Shown here: positions 8,871 to 16,728 of the stretch, in pieces | Layout: each line of letters opens with the position of its first letter | Numbering within the stretch: position 1 is the stretch's first letter | Origin: Saccharopolyspora ipomoeae | GTDB lineage: Bacteria > Actinomycetota > Actinomycetes > Mycobacteriales > Pseudonocardiaceae | Direction: 5' to 3' | DNA: 64,000 bases | Assembly (NCBI RefSeq): GCF_029952525.1 | Contig: NZ_JASAOF010000002.1 | Coordinates: forward strand, 124,001 to 188,000 | Program-made: the position numbers and the translations under genes | The notes under the pieces: generated by a model | What the model saw: only the letters and a program-made list of their open reading frames with translations | Database searches by the model: none | Told to the model about the DNA's origin: nothing

Positions 8871-9407
8871 ATGTCCGCGGGTCTTGAGCAACGACTGCGC
8901 CGGGTCGAAGACGAGCTGGAGCTGCACCGCCTCGTCGCCCGCTACGCGGTGGCGGTCGACGACCGGGACGCGGCAACGCTGTCCGAGCTCTACGCCGGCG
9001 ACGCCGAGTTCGACGGCCGCGACCGCGTCGTGCGAGGCCGCAGCGCGGTGGTGAATTACCTGTGCGAGCAGACCGCGCACTACGGGCCGAGCATCCACGT
9101 CCCCCAGTCGTTGCTGATCACGTGGGTCGACGACGACCACGCGAGCGGCCTCGCCACGGGCGCTGCGGAGCTGTCGCTGCGCGGTACGAGGGTGCTGTGC
9201 GCATTCCGCTACTACGACGACTACGTGCGCGAAGACGCGCGGTGGCGGTTCCACCGCCGTGACATCCAGTTCATCTACGCGGCACCGACCGAGGAGCTGG
9301 CCGAGATCTACGCGGGAGGACTTCGCAAGCGCTGGCCGGGTGCGGATCCGGCACCGGCGGACATTCCGGAGACCCTCGCGACTTGGCGCGACTCCCAGGG
9401 TCTTTAG
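8871..9407 (+). CDS. SnoaL-like / nuclear transport factor 2 family protein
   Basis: A 178-residue NTF2-fold protein. The start ATG 8871 has GGAGG five bases upstream. The N-terminal helix pair (LHRLVARYAVAVDDRD) and the following LSELYAGDAEFDG are typical of SnoaL_4-type proteins, which include steroid dehydratases, small hydrolases and isomerases. FHRRDIQFIY near the C terminus completes the cone fold. It has its own promoter and lies just before the transporter, so it probably acts early on the imported compound. Reaction not predictable from sequence. Confidence 0.8.
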   Translation: MSAGLEQRLRRVEDELELHRLVARYAVAVDDRDAATLSELYAGDAEFDGRDRVVRGRSAVVNYLCEQTAHYGPSIHVPQSLLITWVDDDHASGLATGAAELSLRGTRVLCAFRYYDDYVREDARWRFHRRDIQFIYAAPTEELAEIYAGGLRKRWPGADPAPADIPETLATWRDSQGL

Positions 9408-9431
9408 CGCACGACGAATCAGGAGGGCTCA

Positions 9432-10745
9432 ATGGCGAGCGTGCAATCCGAGGCTCAACGCCGCAGAGGGCTGTGGGTGGTTGCCATCTGCTTCACCGCG
9501 GTGGTGTTCGACGGCTACGACCTCATCGTCTACGGCGCGACCCTGCCCAGCATCCTGGCCTACGAGGAATGGCACATGACTCCGGTGCTCGCCGGGGTGA
9601 TCGGCAGCTACGCCCTCGCCGGAATGCTCGTGGGCACGCTTCTGTGCGGCCTGGTCACCGACCTGATAGGGCGTCGCCGGATGATGCTGGTGAGCATCGT
9701 GTGGTTCTCGCTGTTCATGGGCGCGTGCGCGATCGCGCCGAACGCGCAGGTCTTCGGCCTCTTCCGGCTGCTCGCCGGGATCGGGCTCGGCGGCGTGCTT
9801 CCCACGGCGGTGGCGCTGACCGTCGAGTTCGCACCGAAGGGCCGTCGCAACTTCTTCAACGCCATGACCTGCTCCGGCTACTCCATCGGCGCGATCCTCG
9901 CTTCGGTGCTGGCGATCGCGTTGGTCCAGGACCACGGCTTCCGCGTCATGTACGCGATCGGCATGTTGCCGCTGGTGCTCCTGGTGCCGCTGGCGTGGAA
10001 GGTCTTGCCGGAATCGGTGGAATACCTGGCCGCCAAGGGAAAAACAGCTGAGGCGCAGCAGGTCGCCGAGCGGTTCGGGCTGCCGGTGACCGAGTCGGCC
10101 ACCGCCCCGGAGGCCCGGACCACCGCCAAGGGCGTCCTGCGCCTGTTCCGCCCGCCCTACGTGGCGCTGCTGATGGTCTTCGCGGTCGCATGCCTGATCG
10201 GCCAACTGCTCACCTACGGGCTGAACACGTGGCTTCCGCAGATCATGCGCACCGCAGGCTATCCGCTCGGGTCGGCGCTTCAGTTCCTGGTGGCGCTGTC
10301 GCTCGGTGCCATCGTGGGCGCGCTGGTGCTCTCGGCTCTGGCCGACCGGGTCGGTGGCCGAATCGTGCTGATCGGCGGCTTCGGCACCGCGGTGGTGTCG
10401 CTGCTGCTCATGAGCATGAATCCGCCGACGGCGGCGTTGTACCTCGCGGTGGCGCTGGCCGGTGTGGGGGCCAACGGCACGATGGTCGTGCTCAACGGCT
10501 ACGCCGCCACCCAGTTCGCTGCGGATGTCCGCGCGTCCGCGCTCGGCGTGATGATGGGCATCGGCAAGCTGGGCGCGGTGCTCGGCCCGCTCGTCGGCGG
10601 CTGGGTGATGGCCGCGAACGCGGGTGTGGAGTGGAGCTTCTACGCGTTCCTCCTGCCGGCCGCGGTGGGCGTGGTGACCATGTTCTTCGACAGGGGTGCG
10701 CCGAGGGCGTCGGAGGCGGTGCGCGAGCCGGTGGTCGAGAAGTGA
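9432..10745 (+). CDS. MFS transporter, aromatic acid:H+ symporter (AAHS) type
   Basis: A 437-residue protein with about twelve hydrophobic segments. The first membrane segment contains DGYDLIVYG, the AAHS signature in which an aspartate is needed for transport, and the 2-3 loop carries DLIGRRRMM, the MFS motif. AGGAGG precedes ATG 9432. Family members (PcaK, BenK, MhpT) import aromatic acids, so this probably imports the substrate of the whole 1-11242 cluster. The stop overlaps the next gene in a GTGA arrangement, indicating one operon. Confidence 0.88.
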   Translation: MASVQSEAQRRRGLWVVAICFTAVVFDGYDLIVYGATLPSILAYEEWHMTPVLAGVIGSYALAGMLVGTLLCGLVTDLIGRRRMMLVSIVWFSLFMGACAIAPNAQVFGLFRLLAGIGLGGVLPTAVALTVEFAPKGRRNFFNAMTCSGYSIGAILASVLAIALVQDHGFRVMYAIGMLPLVLLVPLAWKVLPESVEYLAAKGKTAEAQQVAERFGLPVTESATAPEARTTAKGVLRLFRPPYVALLMVFAVACLIGQLLTYGLNTWLPQIMRTAGYPLGSALQFLVALSLGAIVGALVLSALADRVGGRIVLIGGFGTAVVSLLLMSMNPPTAALYLAVALAGVGANGTMVVLNGYAATQFAADVRASALGVMMGIGKLGAVLGPLVGGWVMAANAGVEWSFYAFLLPAAVGVVTMFFDRGAPRASEAVREPVVEK

Positions 10746-11242
10746 GCCGGGTGGGCATCGACGATCTGGAGAACCTCCGGTCGGTTCGCGGCAGTTCCGA
10801 CGACATCGACGAGCTGATCCAGGCGCAGACCGAGGCCGTGGTGAGCTTCACCAGCGACACCGGGTGGGCGAGTGGTGTCGTGATGAGCTACGTGCGCCAC
10901 GACGGCGCGTTCTGGGTCACCGCGGTCTCGGATCGAGCGCACGCCAAGGCTTTCCGGCGCGATCCCAGGATCTCCCTGGTGATCTCGGCTACGGGAACTC
11001 CTCTCGCAGGGCGCCGGATGGTCTCGGTGCGGTGCCTCGCGCACGCGCACGTCGACGAGGTGACCCGGCATTGGTTCTACCGCGCGCTCGGCGAGCGGAT
11101 CTCGGTGGAAGACCCGGACGCGTTCTTCTCCCTGCTCGACAGCGAGAATCGCGCGGTGTTCGAGCTGCGGCCGGTGCGCGTGGCGGTGAGTCACGACTCG
11201 CGAAAGCTGCCCGGCGATGGTCGCGGCGGCAGCGCCCCGTGA
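10742..11242 (+). CDS. Pyridoxamine 5'-phosphate oxidase-family protein
   Basis: A 166-residue split-barrel flavin-binding protein, with GWASGVVMSYVRHDGAFWVTA and DPRISLVISATGTPLAGRRMVSV matching the FMN/F420-binding barrel of the PPOX superfamily. The GTG start at 10742 overlaps the transporter stop. Such actinobacterial proteins bind FMN, F420 or heme and act as reductases or oxidases. In an operon with an aromatic acid importer it may reduce an intermediate or serve as a flavin reductase partner. Exact role unknown. Confidence 0.75.
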   Translation: MSRVGIDDLENLRSVRGSSDDIDELIQAQTEAVVSFTSDTGWASGVVMSYVRHDGAFWVTAVSDRAHAKAFRRDPRISLVISATGTPLAGRRMVSVRCLAHAHVDEVTRHWFYRALGERISVEDPDAFFSLLDSENRAVFELRPVRVAVSHDSRKLPGDGRGGSAP

Positions 11243-11317
11243 CGCACCAGCTGGGCAGACGGCCTCTTCCGCGGAGAACAACGTGATCACGGCGTCGTCC
11301 CGCCGCACCGACGGCAC

Positions 11318-11345
11318 TGGAAGACCCACACCAAGCAATACTGCC
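11318..11345 (+). repeat. Left imperfect direct repeat flanking the NACHT island
   Basis: TGGAAGACCCACACCAAGC followed by AATACTGC recurs at 13791 as TGGAAGATCCACACCAAGC followed by GGCACTGC. The first 19 bases differ at one position and the ACTGC end also matches. The pair brackets a 2.5-kb segment whose only gene is the NACHT NTPase, so the copies could be attachment-like or insertion-scar repeats. No integrase or transposase is present. Confidence 0.5.
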
Positions 11346-11514
11346 GCGAACTACCAACGAGCATCCTGGATAGGGGTCTGCCCAGGCGTCGGTTGACACT
11401 CTGACCTTCACACCGGTGGGGGTAACGACGCCTCGTCCGAGCCTTCATTGGGTCACGTTGGCACCGCCGCAGGGACAGCGACGACTCCTCGTGAAGCGCT
11501 CCTTCCCGTGAGCC

Positions 11515-11540
11515 GAGCCTCCAGGTGCGCCCGGAGGCTC
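11515..11540 (-). terminator. Hairpin downstream of the NACHT gene
   Basis: GAGCCTCC (11515-11522) and GGAGGCTC (11533-11540) form an 8-base stem with a 10-base loop, 30 bases past the NACHT stop codon on the minus strand. No U-tract is visible, as is common in high-GC actinomycetes. Confidence 0.5.
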
Positions 11541-11569
11541 CGCGCTGCGGCGGGAGCCGACGCGACTGG

Positions 11570-13651
11570 TCACCACCTGTGGGGTCTGGTTCGGTGCTGG
11601 TGGGCGAGGTGGTTCCGGAGTTGCGCGTGTCGGAATTGGTAGACCGCGCCGGGCTGACGTAGTGCTCCTCGTTGGTAGGCGTCTTCGAGGAAGCGTTTCG
11701 AGCGCCACGGCAGGCGTCCGGTCAGCGGGAGCCATAGACGTACGAAAAGCAGCCAATTTCCCCATGTCGAAAGCAATAGGCGAATGGCGCCGGCTACGCA
11801 TCCGAATAGAACGGCCCAAGGCCACGACTGATAGGCAACAAGTCCAAGCATGAGCCCAACCGAGGATGTGGTCGTGGTCGTTTGGATAAGCGTGGTGGTG
11901 CGGTCGGTGGCCAGGAGTTGCCATGGGCTAATGGCGTCTTCGGGGGCGTTTGTGTCGCCAAGGGCGGACACAATGATGTTCGTGATCCCAATCGCGAGTC
12001 CGGTTTCGAGCCCGATCATGAGCCCACGTGCGAAACCGTACCCGAACCGGTCGGGGTCAGTCGCTACCAACACGTACCAGAGTCCCTCTTCGAGTCCGGT
12101 CGCGAGCCCGATCGCCAACCCGATCGTGAGCCCGGTGAACGCCTCGGCTCCCGCTTTCATGAGAAAGACCCGCAACGAACGTTTGGGCCTGCCACGGCGT
12201 CGAAGGCGGAAGTGCAGTCGGCTCGGTTCGCGTCCCTTTCGCCCGCGGAAGTAGCTCAGCTCGTTAACGAGCCCAACCGCGAGTCCGCCCGCGGCCGTGA
12301 TCCCGGAGATGGCCACCAACCCGAACGCGGGGGCTGCGGCGTCCCGCCCGTACACGAGCATTGCCGTGAACATGTTCGCGAGCACGAATGCGAGTCCGGT
12401 AGCCATGATGAGGAGGATGCGGGTGTGGCGGTGGAGGGTGTTGGGGAGTTGCCACCAGGTGAGGTCGTGGGTGTCGCGTTTCGTGAGGTGGGTGGCGAGA
12501 TGGCCGAGCCAGCGGCGGGTGCGATGGGGAGTCCACGTCGGTGGAGACGCTCCTGTGGGGCGGGTGGTGTCGTTCCGGGGGTCGTAGATGGTGTCCAGGT
12601 AGGCACCGAGCAGATGTTCTTCCACGTGGTCGCGGGTGGGAAAGCGCCCGGTGTCGAGGAGTTCTCCGGGGTGGTGGTCCGGGATGTCGTTGTAGATGGC
12701 GCGGGCGAGCGTCACCATCAACGGGGTGGTCAGCACCGGGAGGAGGTTCTGGCTCGCGGTTGCGTCCGGTGAGTTTCGTAGCTGGTCGAAGACCGCGTCC
12801 CATTCAGCGGTGCGGGTTTTTCCGGTGCTGGCCTGCAAGTATGTTCTTGACTCGTCGGGGGTGAGATTGTCGAGTTCGATGGCGGCGGCTCGGCTGAGGG
12901 CCCTGGCTTGTGCTGCGGCCTGCGTGTATTCGTGTGGGCGGCTGGTCACGACCAGTGGCCCGCTGAACCTGCTGATCTCGTGGACGGCGTCGCGGTCGTA
13001 CTGCTGGGGGATTTCGTCGAATCCGTCCAGCACGGGCAGGATCCAGTCGTCGTTGGCGAGTAGCTCGGCGGCGCGATGTCCCGCCCGATCCCGCTTTTCC
13101 AGGAATGGATGGTCCCGCAGGAGTTGGCCGACGAGCCATGTCCGCAGGTTGTGAACGCGCGGGTTCCAGTCGCTGAGGCTGAGCAGTATCGGTACCGGGG
13201 CTGTCCGGGGCCGGTCTTCGAGCAGCGCGAGGATGAGGCGGTGGGCCAGCACGGTTTTGCCTGCGCCTGCCCGCCCCAGGATCACCAGTCGCCGCGACGG
13301 GATGGCCTCGTAGGTTTCCCGGATTCCGATGAAAGACCCGGTCAATGTAGTCGCGTCGTGTTTGCTTTCCCGGCCGTGGATGTTGGCCCAGTGGTCGAAC
13401 AGTTCATCCGTGGCCCTGTGCCACCGCACCGGCAGCGGGCGGGGATCGTAGATCCGCCTATGCTCGTCCTCTCTCTTGCTGAGGCCGTGCACCCTGTGTG
13501 CGAGCGCGGCGGCCAGATCCGCCGGTTCGTCCCCGTTCGACGGTGGAGACGACGGCGGGCCGACCACGATGTCCCCGTGCACGTTGCCAACCTGCACAGC
13601 AGATCCCGCGATCGAGCTACTGACCTCGTTGCGGACCCTCTCTTGCCTCAT
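11570..13651 (-). CDS. NACHT-domain NTPase with C-terminal membrane domain
   Basis: A 693-residue STAND NTPase. The N terminus (RNEVSSSIAG then VQVGNVHGDIVVG) matches the short strand-rich leader seen before actinobacterial NACHT and CHAT proteins and decides the ATG at 13651. The Walker A is GRAGAGKT and the Walker B is PVLDGFDEIP, followed by VVTSRPHEY (sensor region). After the winged-helix part come about five hydrophobic, glycine-rich segments (for example GLTIGLAIGLATGL), then FRHAQLRNHLA near the end. Bacterial NACHT proteins include antiphage sensors (bNACHT), but many actinomycete homologues are uncharacterised. GC is visibly lower than in the neighbours, and direct repeats flank it, both suggesting transfer. 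Target and effector action are unknown. Confidence 0.85.
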   Translation of the reverse strand: MRQERVRNEVSSSIAGSAVQVGNVHGDIVVGPPSSPPSNGDEPADLAAALAHRVHGLSKREDEHRRIYDPRPLPVRWHRATDELFDHWANIHGRESKHDATTLTGSFIGIRETYEAIPSRRLVILGRAGAGKTVLAHRLILALLEDRPRTAPVPILLSLSDWNPRVHNLRTWLVGQLLRDHPFLEKRDRAGHRAAELLANDDWILPVLDGFDEIPQQYDRDAVHEISRFSGPLVVTSRPHEYTQAAAQARALSRAAAIELDNLTPDESRTYLQASTGKTRTAEWDAVFDQLRNSPDATASQNLLPVLTTPLMVTLARAIYNDIPDHHPGELLDTGRFPTRDHVEEHLLGAYLDTIYDPRNDTTRPTGASPPTWTPHRTRRWLGHLATHLTKRDTHDLTWWQLPNTLHRHTRILLIMATGLAFVLANMFTAMLVYGRDAAAPAFGLVAISGITAAGGLAVGLVNELSYFRGRKGREPSRLHFRLRRRGRPKRSLRVFLMKAGAEAFTGLTIGLAIGLATGLEEGLWYVLVATDPDRFGYGFARGLMIGLETGLAIGITNIIVSALGDTNAPEDAISPWQLLATDRTTTLIQTTTTTSSVGLMLGLVAYQSWPWAVLFGCVAGAIRLLLSTWGNWLLFVRLWLPLTGRLPWRSKRFLEDAYQRGALRQPGAVYQFRHAQLRNHLAHQHRTRPHRW

Positions 13652-13790
13652 AACGATCAGTGTTTCAGAGGTAGCAGACCGTGTAGGGCGGTGTTGGTAG
13701 ACCGGCGAGAGCGTCAGCCGGCACGGCTCAGGACCACCCATCGAAAGCAACACCGCTGGCGCGTCGAACGGAGGTTATAGACGGCCGCGG

Positions 13791-13817
13791 TGGAAGATCC
13801 ACACCAAGCGGCACTGC
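13791..13817 (+). repeat. Right imperfect direct repeat flanking the NACHT island
   Basis: Partner of the copy at 11318. This copy ends nine bases before the stop codon of the alcohol dehydrogenase (13826), so an insertion may have targeted that gene's 3' end. Same orientation as the left copy. Confidence 0.5.
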
Positions 13818-13825
13818 ACGGGAAG

Positions 13826-14860
13826 TTACGGGTTGATCAGGACTTTCAGGGAGCGGCGTTGGTCCATGGCTCGGTAGCCGTCGGGGACGCCTTCGATGTC
13901 GACGGTGGTGTCGAAGACTCGGCCGGGTTCGACTCGGCCTTCCAGGACTTCGGGGAGGAGGCGTTCGATGTAGGCGCGGGCGGGGGCGACTCCGCCGGTG
14001 AGGGTCACGTTCTTCATGAACGGGTCGCGGCCGATGTTTCCCTCGGTGTACTGCGGGACGCCGACGCGGCTGATCGAGCCGCCGGGCCGGACGACGCCCA
14101 GGGCGGTGTCGTAGGCGTTGAGGTAGCCGACGGCCTCCAGGACGGCGTGCGTGCCGTCGCCGCCGGTGAGCTCCTGGACGTGGGCGATGCCCTCCTCGCC
14201 GCGTTCGGGCACGACGTCGGTGGCGCCGAACTCGACGCCGAGGTCCGTGCGGTCCTCGTGCCGTCCCATCAGGATGATCCGCTCGGCGCCCAGCAGCCGG
14301 GACGAGAGCACCGCGCACAACCCGACCGCGCCGTCGCCGATCACCGTCACCGTCTTGCCCTCGCCGACACCGGCGGTGCTCGCGCAGTGGTAGCCGGTGG
14401 GGAAGACGTCCGAGAGCGTCAGCAGCGACGGCAGCAGCGGTGAGTCCTCGTCGACCGGGGCCTTGACCAGCGTGCCCTGGGCCTGCGGTACCCGGACCGC
14501 CTCGGCCTGGCCGCCGCCGACGCCGGGCGAACCCCAGCCGCCGCCGTTGCGGCAGGAGGTCTGCAGCCCCTCGCGGCAGAAGTCGCAGGTGTTGTCGGCC
14601 CACATGAACGGCGCGATCACCACGTCGCCCTTGCTCAGACCGCTCACCTCGGAACCGAGTTCCTCGACGACGCCGAGGAACTCGTGGCCCATCGGCGAGC
14701 CTGTCTCGGAGGCCGGTTTGCTGTGGTACGGGTGCAGGTCGCTCCCGCACACGCAGGCGCGCAGCACCCGCACCAGCGCGTCGGTGGGCTGCTGCAGCAC
14801 CGGGTCGGGGACGTCCTCCACCCGCACGTCCCCGGCTCCGTACATCAGTGTCGCGCGCAT
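13826..14860 (-). CDS. Zinc-dependent alcohol dehydrogenase family protein
   Basis: A 344-residue medium-chain dehydrogenase. The catalytic zinc site is shown by CVCGSDLHPYH and GHEFLG, and the structural zinc loop has Cys residues in NTCDFCREGLQTSC. The NAD(P) fold has VIGDGAVGLCAV. GGGGAGG lies upstream of ATG 14860 on the minus strand. It oxidises alcohols or reduces aldehydes/quinones; the substrate cannot be told. It stands alone on its strand between the NACHT island and the siderophore-interacting protein, and the 3' end abuts the right-hand island repeat. Confidence 0.87.
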   Translation of the reverse strand: MRATLMYGAGDVRVEDVPDPVLQQPTDALVRVLRACVCGSDLHPYHSKPASETGSPMGHEFLGVVEELGSEVSGLSKGDVVIAPFMWADNTCDFCREGLQTSCRNGGGWGSPGVGGGQAEAVRVPQAQGTLVKAPVDEDSPLLPSLLTLSDVFPTGYHCASTAGVGEGKTVTVIGDGAVGLCAVLSSRLLGAERIILMGRHEDRTDLGVEFGATDVVPERGEEGIAHVQELTGGDGTHAVLEAVGYLNAYDTALGVVRPGGSISRVGVPQYTEGNIGRDPFMKNVTLTGGVAPARAYIERLLPEVLEGRVEPGRVFDTTVDIEGVPDGYRAMDQRRSLKVLINP

Positions 14861-15045
14861 CGCAGACGGCCTCCCCGGGTCTCGTCCGGCCGGATTCCAG
14901 GGAACGGTAAGTCGGCTTCACCCGGGAGTGCCTGATCGTCCGGGTACCGCGGGCACCCCTCACCCCATCCGGTGAGCTGGGCCGCGACCCAGGACCTCGC
15001 CGACGTGACCGGTGTGTCCGACTGGCGTTCAACACCCTCGCGGGG

Positions 15046-15064
15046 ATAAGTTAGGCTGACCTAA
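15046..15064 (+). promoter_or_regulatory. IdeR/DtxR-type iron box
   Basis: ATAAGTTAGGCTGACCTAA matches the IdeR consensus TWAGGTWAGSCTWACCTWA at 16 of 19 positions and lies 22 bases before the siderophore-interacting protein start. Iron-bound IdeR/DmdR would repress transcription here. Related boxes occur at 26366 and 49275. Confidence 0.75.
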
Positions 15065-15086
15065 GTCTTTGTGAGCGAGGAGTTCG

Positions 15087-15890
15087 ATGGCGACTTACCT
15101 GACCGTGACCGGCGCGGAGATGGTGACTCCGCGGGTGCGGCGGCTGTGGTTCCGCAGCGACGATCTCTCGGCCTTCGCCGAGAGCGTGCACAGCGACCGC
15201 TACGTCAAGCTGGTGTTCCCCAAGGAAGGCGTGACCTACCCGGAGCCGCTGGACGTCAAGGCGATGCGCGGCACCTTCCCGGCCGAGGACATGCCCACGG
15301 TCCGCACGTTCACCGCGCTGTTCCCCGACGTCGAGGCCGGCACGATGGCCATCGACTTCGTCATGCACGGCGACCTCGGCGTGGCCGGCCCGTGGGCGGC
15401 CAGGGCCGAGGCGGGCGACCGGCTCGTCCTCAACGGCCCCGGCGGCGCCTACAGCCCGGACCCGGCGGCCGACTGGCACCTGCTGGCCGGGGACGAGTCT
15501 GCGCTGCCCGCGATCTCCGCCGCGCTGCGCGTCATGCCCGCCGACGCCGTGGTGCGGGTGGTCATGCTGATCGAATCCCCGGTCGAGGCGCCGGAACTGC
15601 CGCTGCCCGCCAGGGGAGAGGCCACCTTCATCTACCGCTGCGACGTCGGCGAGGACGGCGCGCTGGAGAAGGCGGTCCGCGAGCTGGAGTGGCTGCCGGG
15701 CCGGGTGCACGCGTTCGTGCACGGCGAGGCCCACGAGGTCATGCGCCGCGTCCGCCCGTACCTGTTCCGCGAACGCGGCGTGACCCGCGACAGCGCGTCG
15801 ATCTCCGGCTACTGGCGCCACGGCCGCACCGAGGAGTCCTTCCGCGAGTGGAAGGCCGAGTTCGCCAAGGCCGAAGCCGCCGCCAGCTGA
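15087..15890 (+). CDS. Siderophore-interacting protein (ferric-siderophore reductase, SIP/ViuB family)
   Basis: A 267-residue cytosolic flavoprotein. The FAD-binding N-terminal barrel contains VHSDRYVKLVF and PTVRTFTALF, and the C-terminal part has the SIP signature (HLLAGDESALPAI, then HGEAHEVM and SGYWRHGRTEE). Such proteins reduce Fe3+-siderophores with NAD(P)H and FAD and free the iron inside the cell. GAGGAG precedes ATG 15087 and an iron box lies immediately upstream, so expression should rise under iron limitation. It probably works with the siderophore-binding lipoprotein at 49313, which carries a similar box. Confidence 0.92.
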   Translation: MATYLTVTGAEMVTPRVRRLWFRSDDLSAFAESVHSDRYVKLVFPKEGVTYPEPLDVKAMRGTFPAEDMPTVRTFTALFPDVEAGTMAIDFVMHGDLGVAGPWAARAEAGDRLVLNGPGGAYSPDPAADWHLLAGDESALPAISAALRVMPADAVVRVVMLIESPVEAPELPLPARGEATFIYRCDVGEDGALEKAVRELEWLPGRVHAFVHGEAHEVMRRVRPYLFRERGVTRDSASISGYWRHGRTEESFREWKAEFAKAEAAAS

Positions 15891-16109
15891 AACGAGTGAA
15901 CTGACGTCGTTCGAGGTGGCGGCGTCAGCCGCTGTTTCAGGTGTGGGACTCAGCCCGCACCGCCGCGGGTTCTGATCGGCTTCGTGGCGAGTACGCCGGG
16001 ACGCCTCGTATTGGCATACTCAAGGAGCGGCGCACGGAGTCCACGGAGCCGATCAGGTTCCGCTACTGGCACCGCTGAGCAAGCAGACCACTCGACATTA
16101 TTCGGTCCG

Positions 16110-16598
16110 TCAGGCCGCGTTGGCGGTGCGCAGCGTGCGCATCGCCTCGGCCAGGCTCAAGGACTGCTGCTCGCCGAGCGGGGCCAGGATGCGGTTGCGC
16201 AGGATCTCCGCGCAGACCTTCCGGGCCTCCTCGGCGACTTCCAGCCCGTGGTCGGTCAGCACCGCGTAGACCACCCGCCGGTCCTGGGCCGAGGGCTCCC
16301 GCCGGATCAGGTCGGCCTTGGCCAGCCGGTCGGCGACCTTGGTGAACCCGCCGCTGCTCAGCGCCGCCTCCATCGCCAGCCGGGTCATCGGCAGCCGGTA
16401 GTCGGGGGAGCGCAGCAGGCGGATCAGGATGTCGAAGGAACCGGGGGCGAGGTCCACGCGCTCGCTGATCTCGTTCATCAGTCTTCCGTGCGTGGCGTGG
16501 TAGCCCTCGATCACCAGACCCCACCAGGTGACGGTCTCGTCATCGCTGGGCAGGTCGACCTCGGTGGCCACGTCGTGGATCCCCTTCTTCGCGCTCAT
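16110..16598 (-). CDS. MarR-family transcriptional regulator
   Basis: A 162-residue winged-helix protein; ATG 16598 is preceded by GGAGAGGG. The DNA-binding part reads LAMEAALSSGGFTKVADRLAKADLIRREPSAQDRRVVYAVLTDHG, the classical MarR recognition helix plus wing with DRR (given here as description only). It is transcribed away from the ring-cleaving dioxygenase at 16729, with a palindrome in the shared promoter region. By analogy with MhqR, it probably represses that dioxygenase until a quinone or phenolic ligand releases it. Confidence 0.88.
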   Translation of the reverse strand: MSAKKGIHDVATEVDLPSDDETVTWWGLVIEGYHATHGRLMNEISERVDLAPGSFDILIRLLRSPDYRLPMTRLAMEAALSSGGFTKVADRLAKADLIRREPSAQDRRVVYAVLTDHGLEVAEEARKVCAEILRNRILAPLGEQQSLSLAEAMRTLRTANAA

Positions 16599-16659
16599 CG
16601 GCCCTCTCCCGTCTCCGCCACCGCTTGTGGTGGCTCCAGGGATAATCTTACACGCAATC

Positions 16660-16675
16660 ATCTTGAGCGAAAGAT
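16660..16675. promoter_or_regulatory. Candidate MarR operator
   Basis: ATCTTGAGCGAAAGAT has perfect ATCTT/AAGAT arms and partial central symmetry. It lies in the 130-base divergent promoter region between the MarR gene and the dioxygenase gene, the usual place for an autoregulatory MarR site. Confidence 0.55.
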
Positions 16676-16728
16676 ATATCCCTGTTAGCGTCTTCTTTGA
16701 ATGCGGTCTGAGGTAGCAGGAGGGCGAG

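Noticed and set aside
13652..13753. N-terminal extension of the NACHT protein to 13753
   Set aside because: The added residues have no similarity to NACHT leaders, while the conserved RNEVSSSIAG motif starts just after ATG 13651.
15891..16109. Possible gene remnant between the siderophore-interacting protein and MarR genes
   Set aside because: No frame shows a family; only a weak CTGACG/CGTCAG stem near 15902 is visible.
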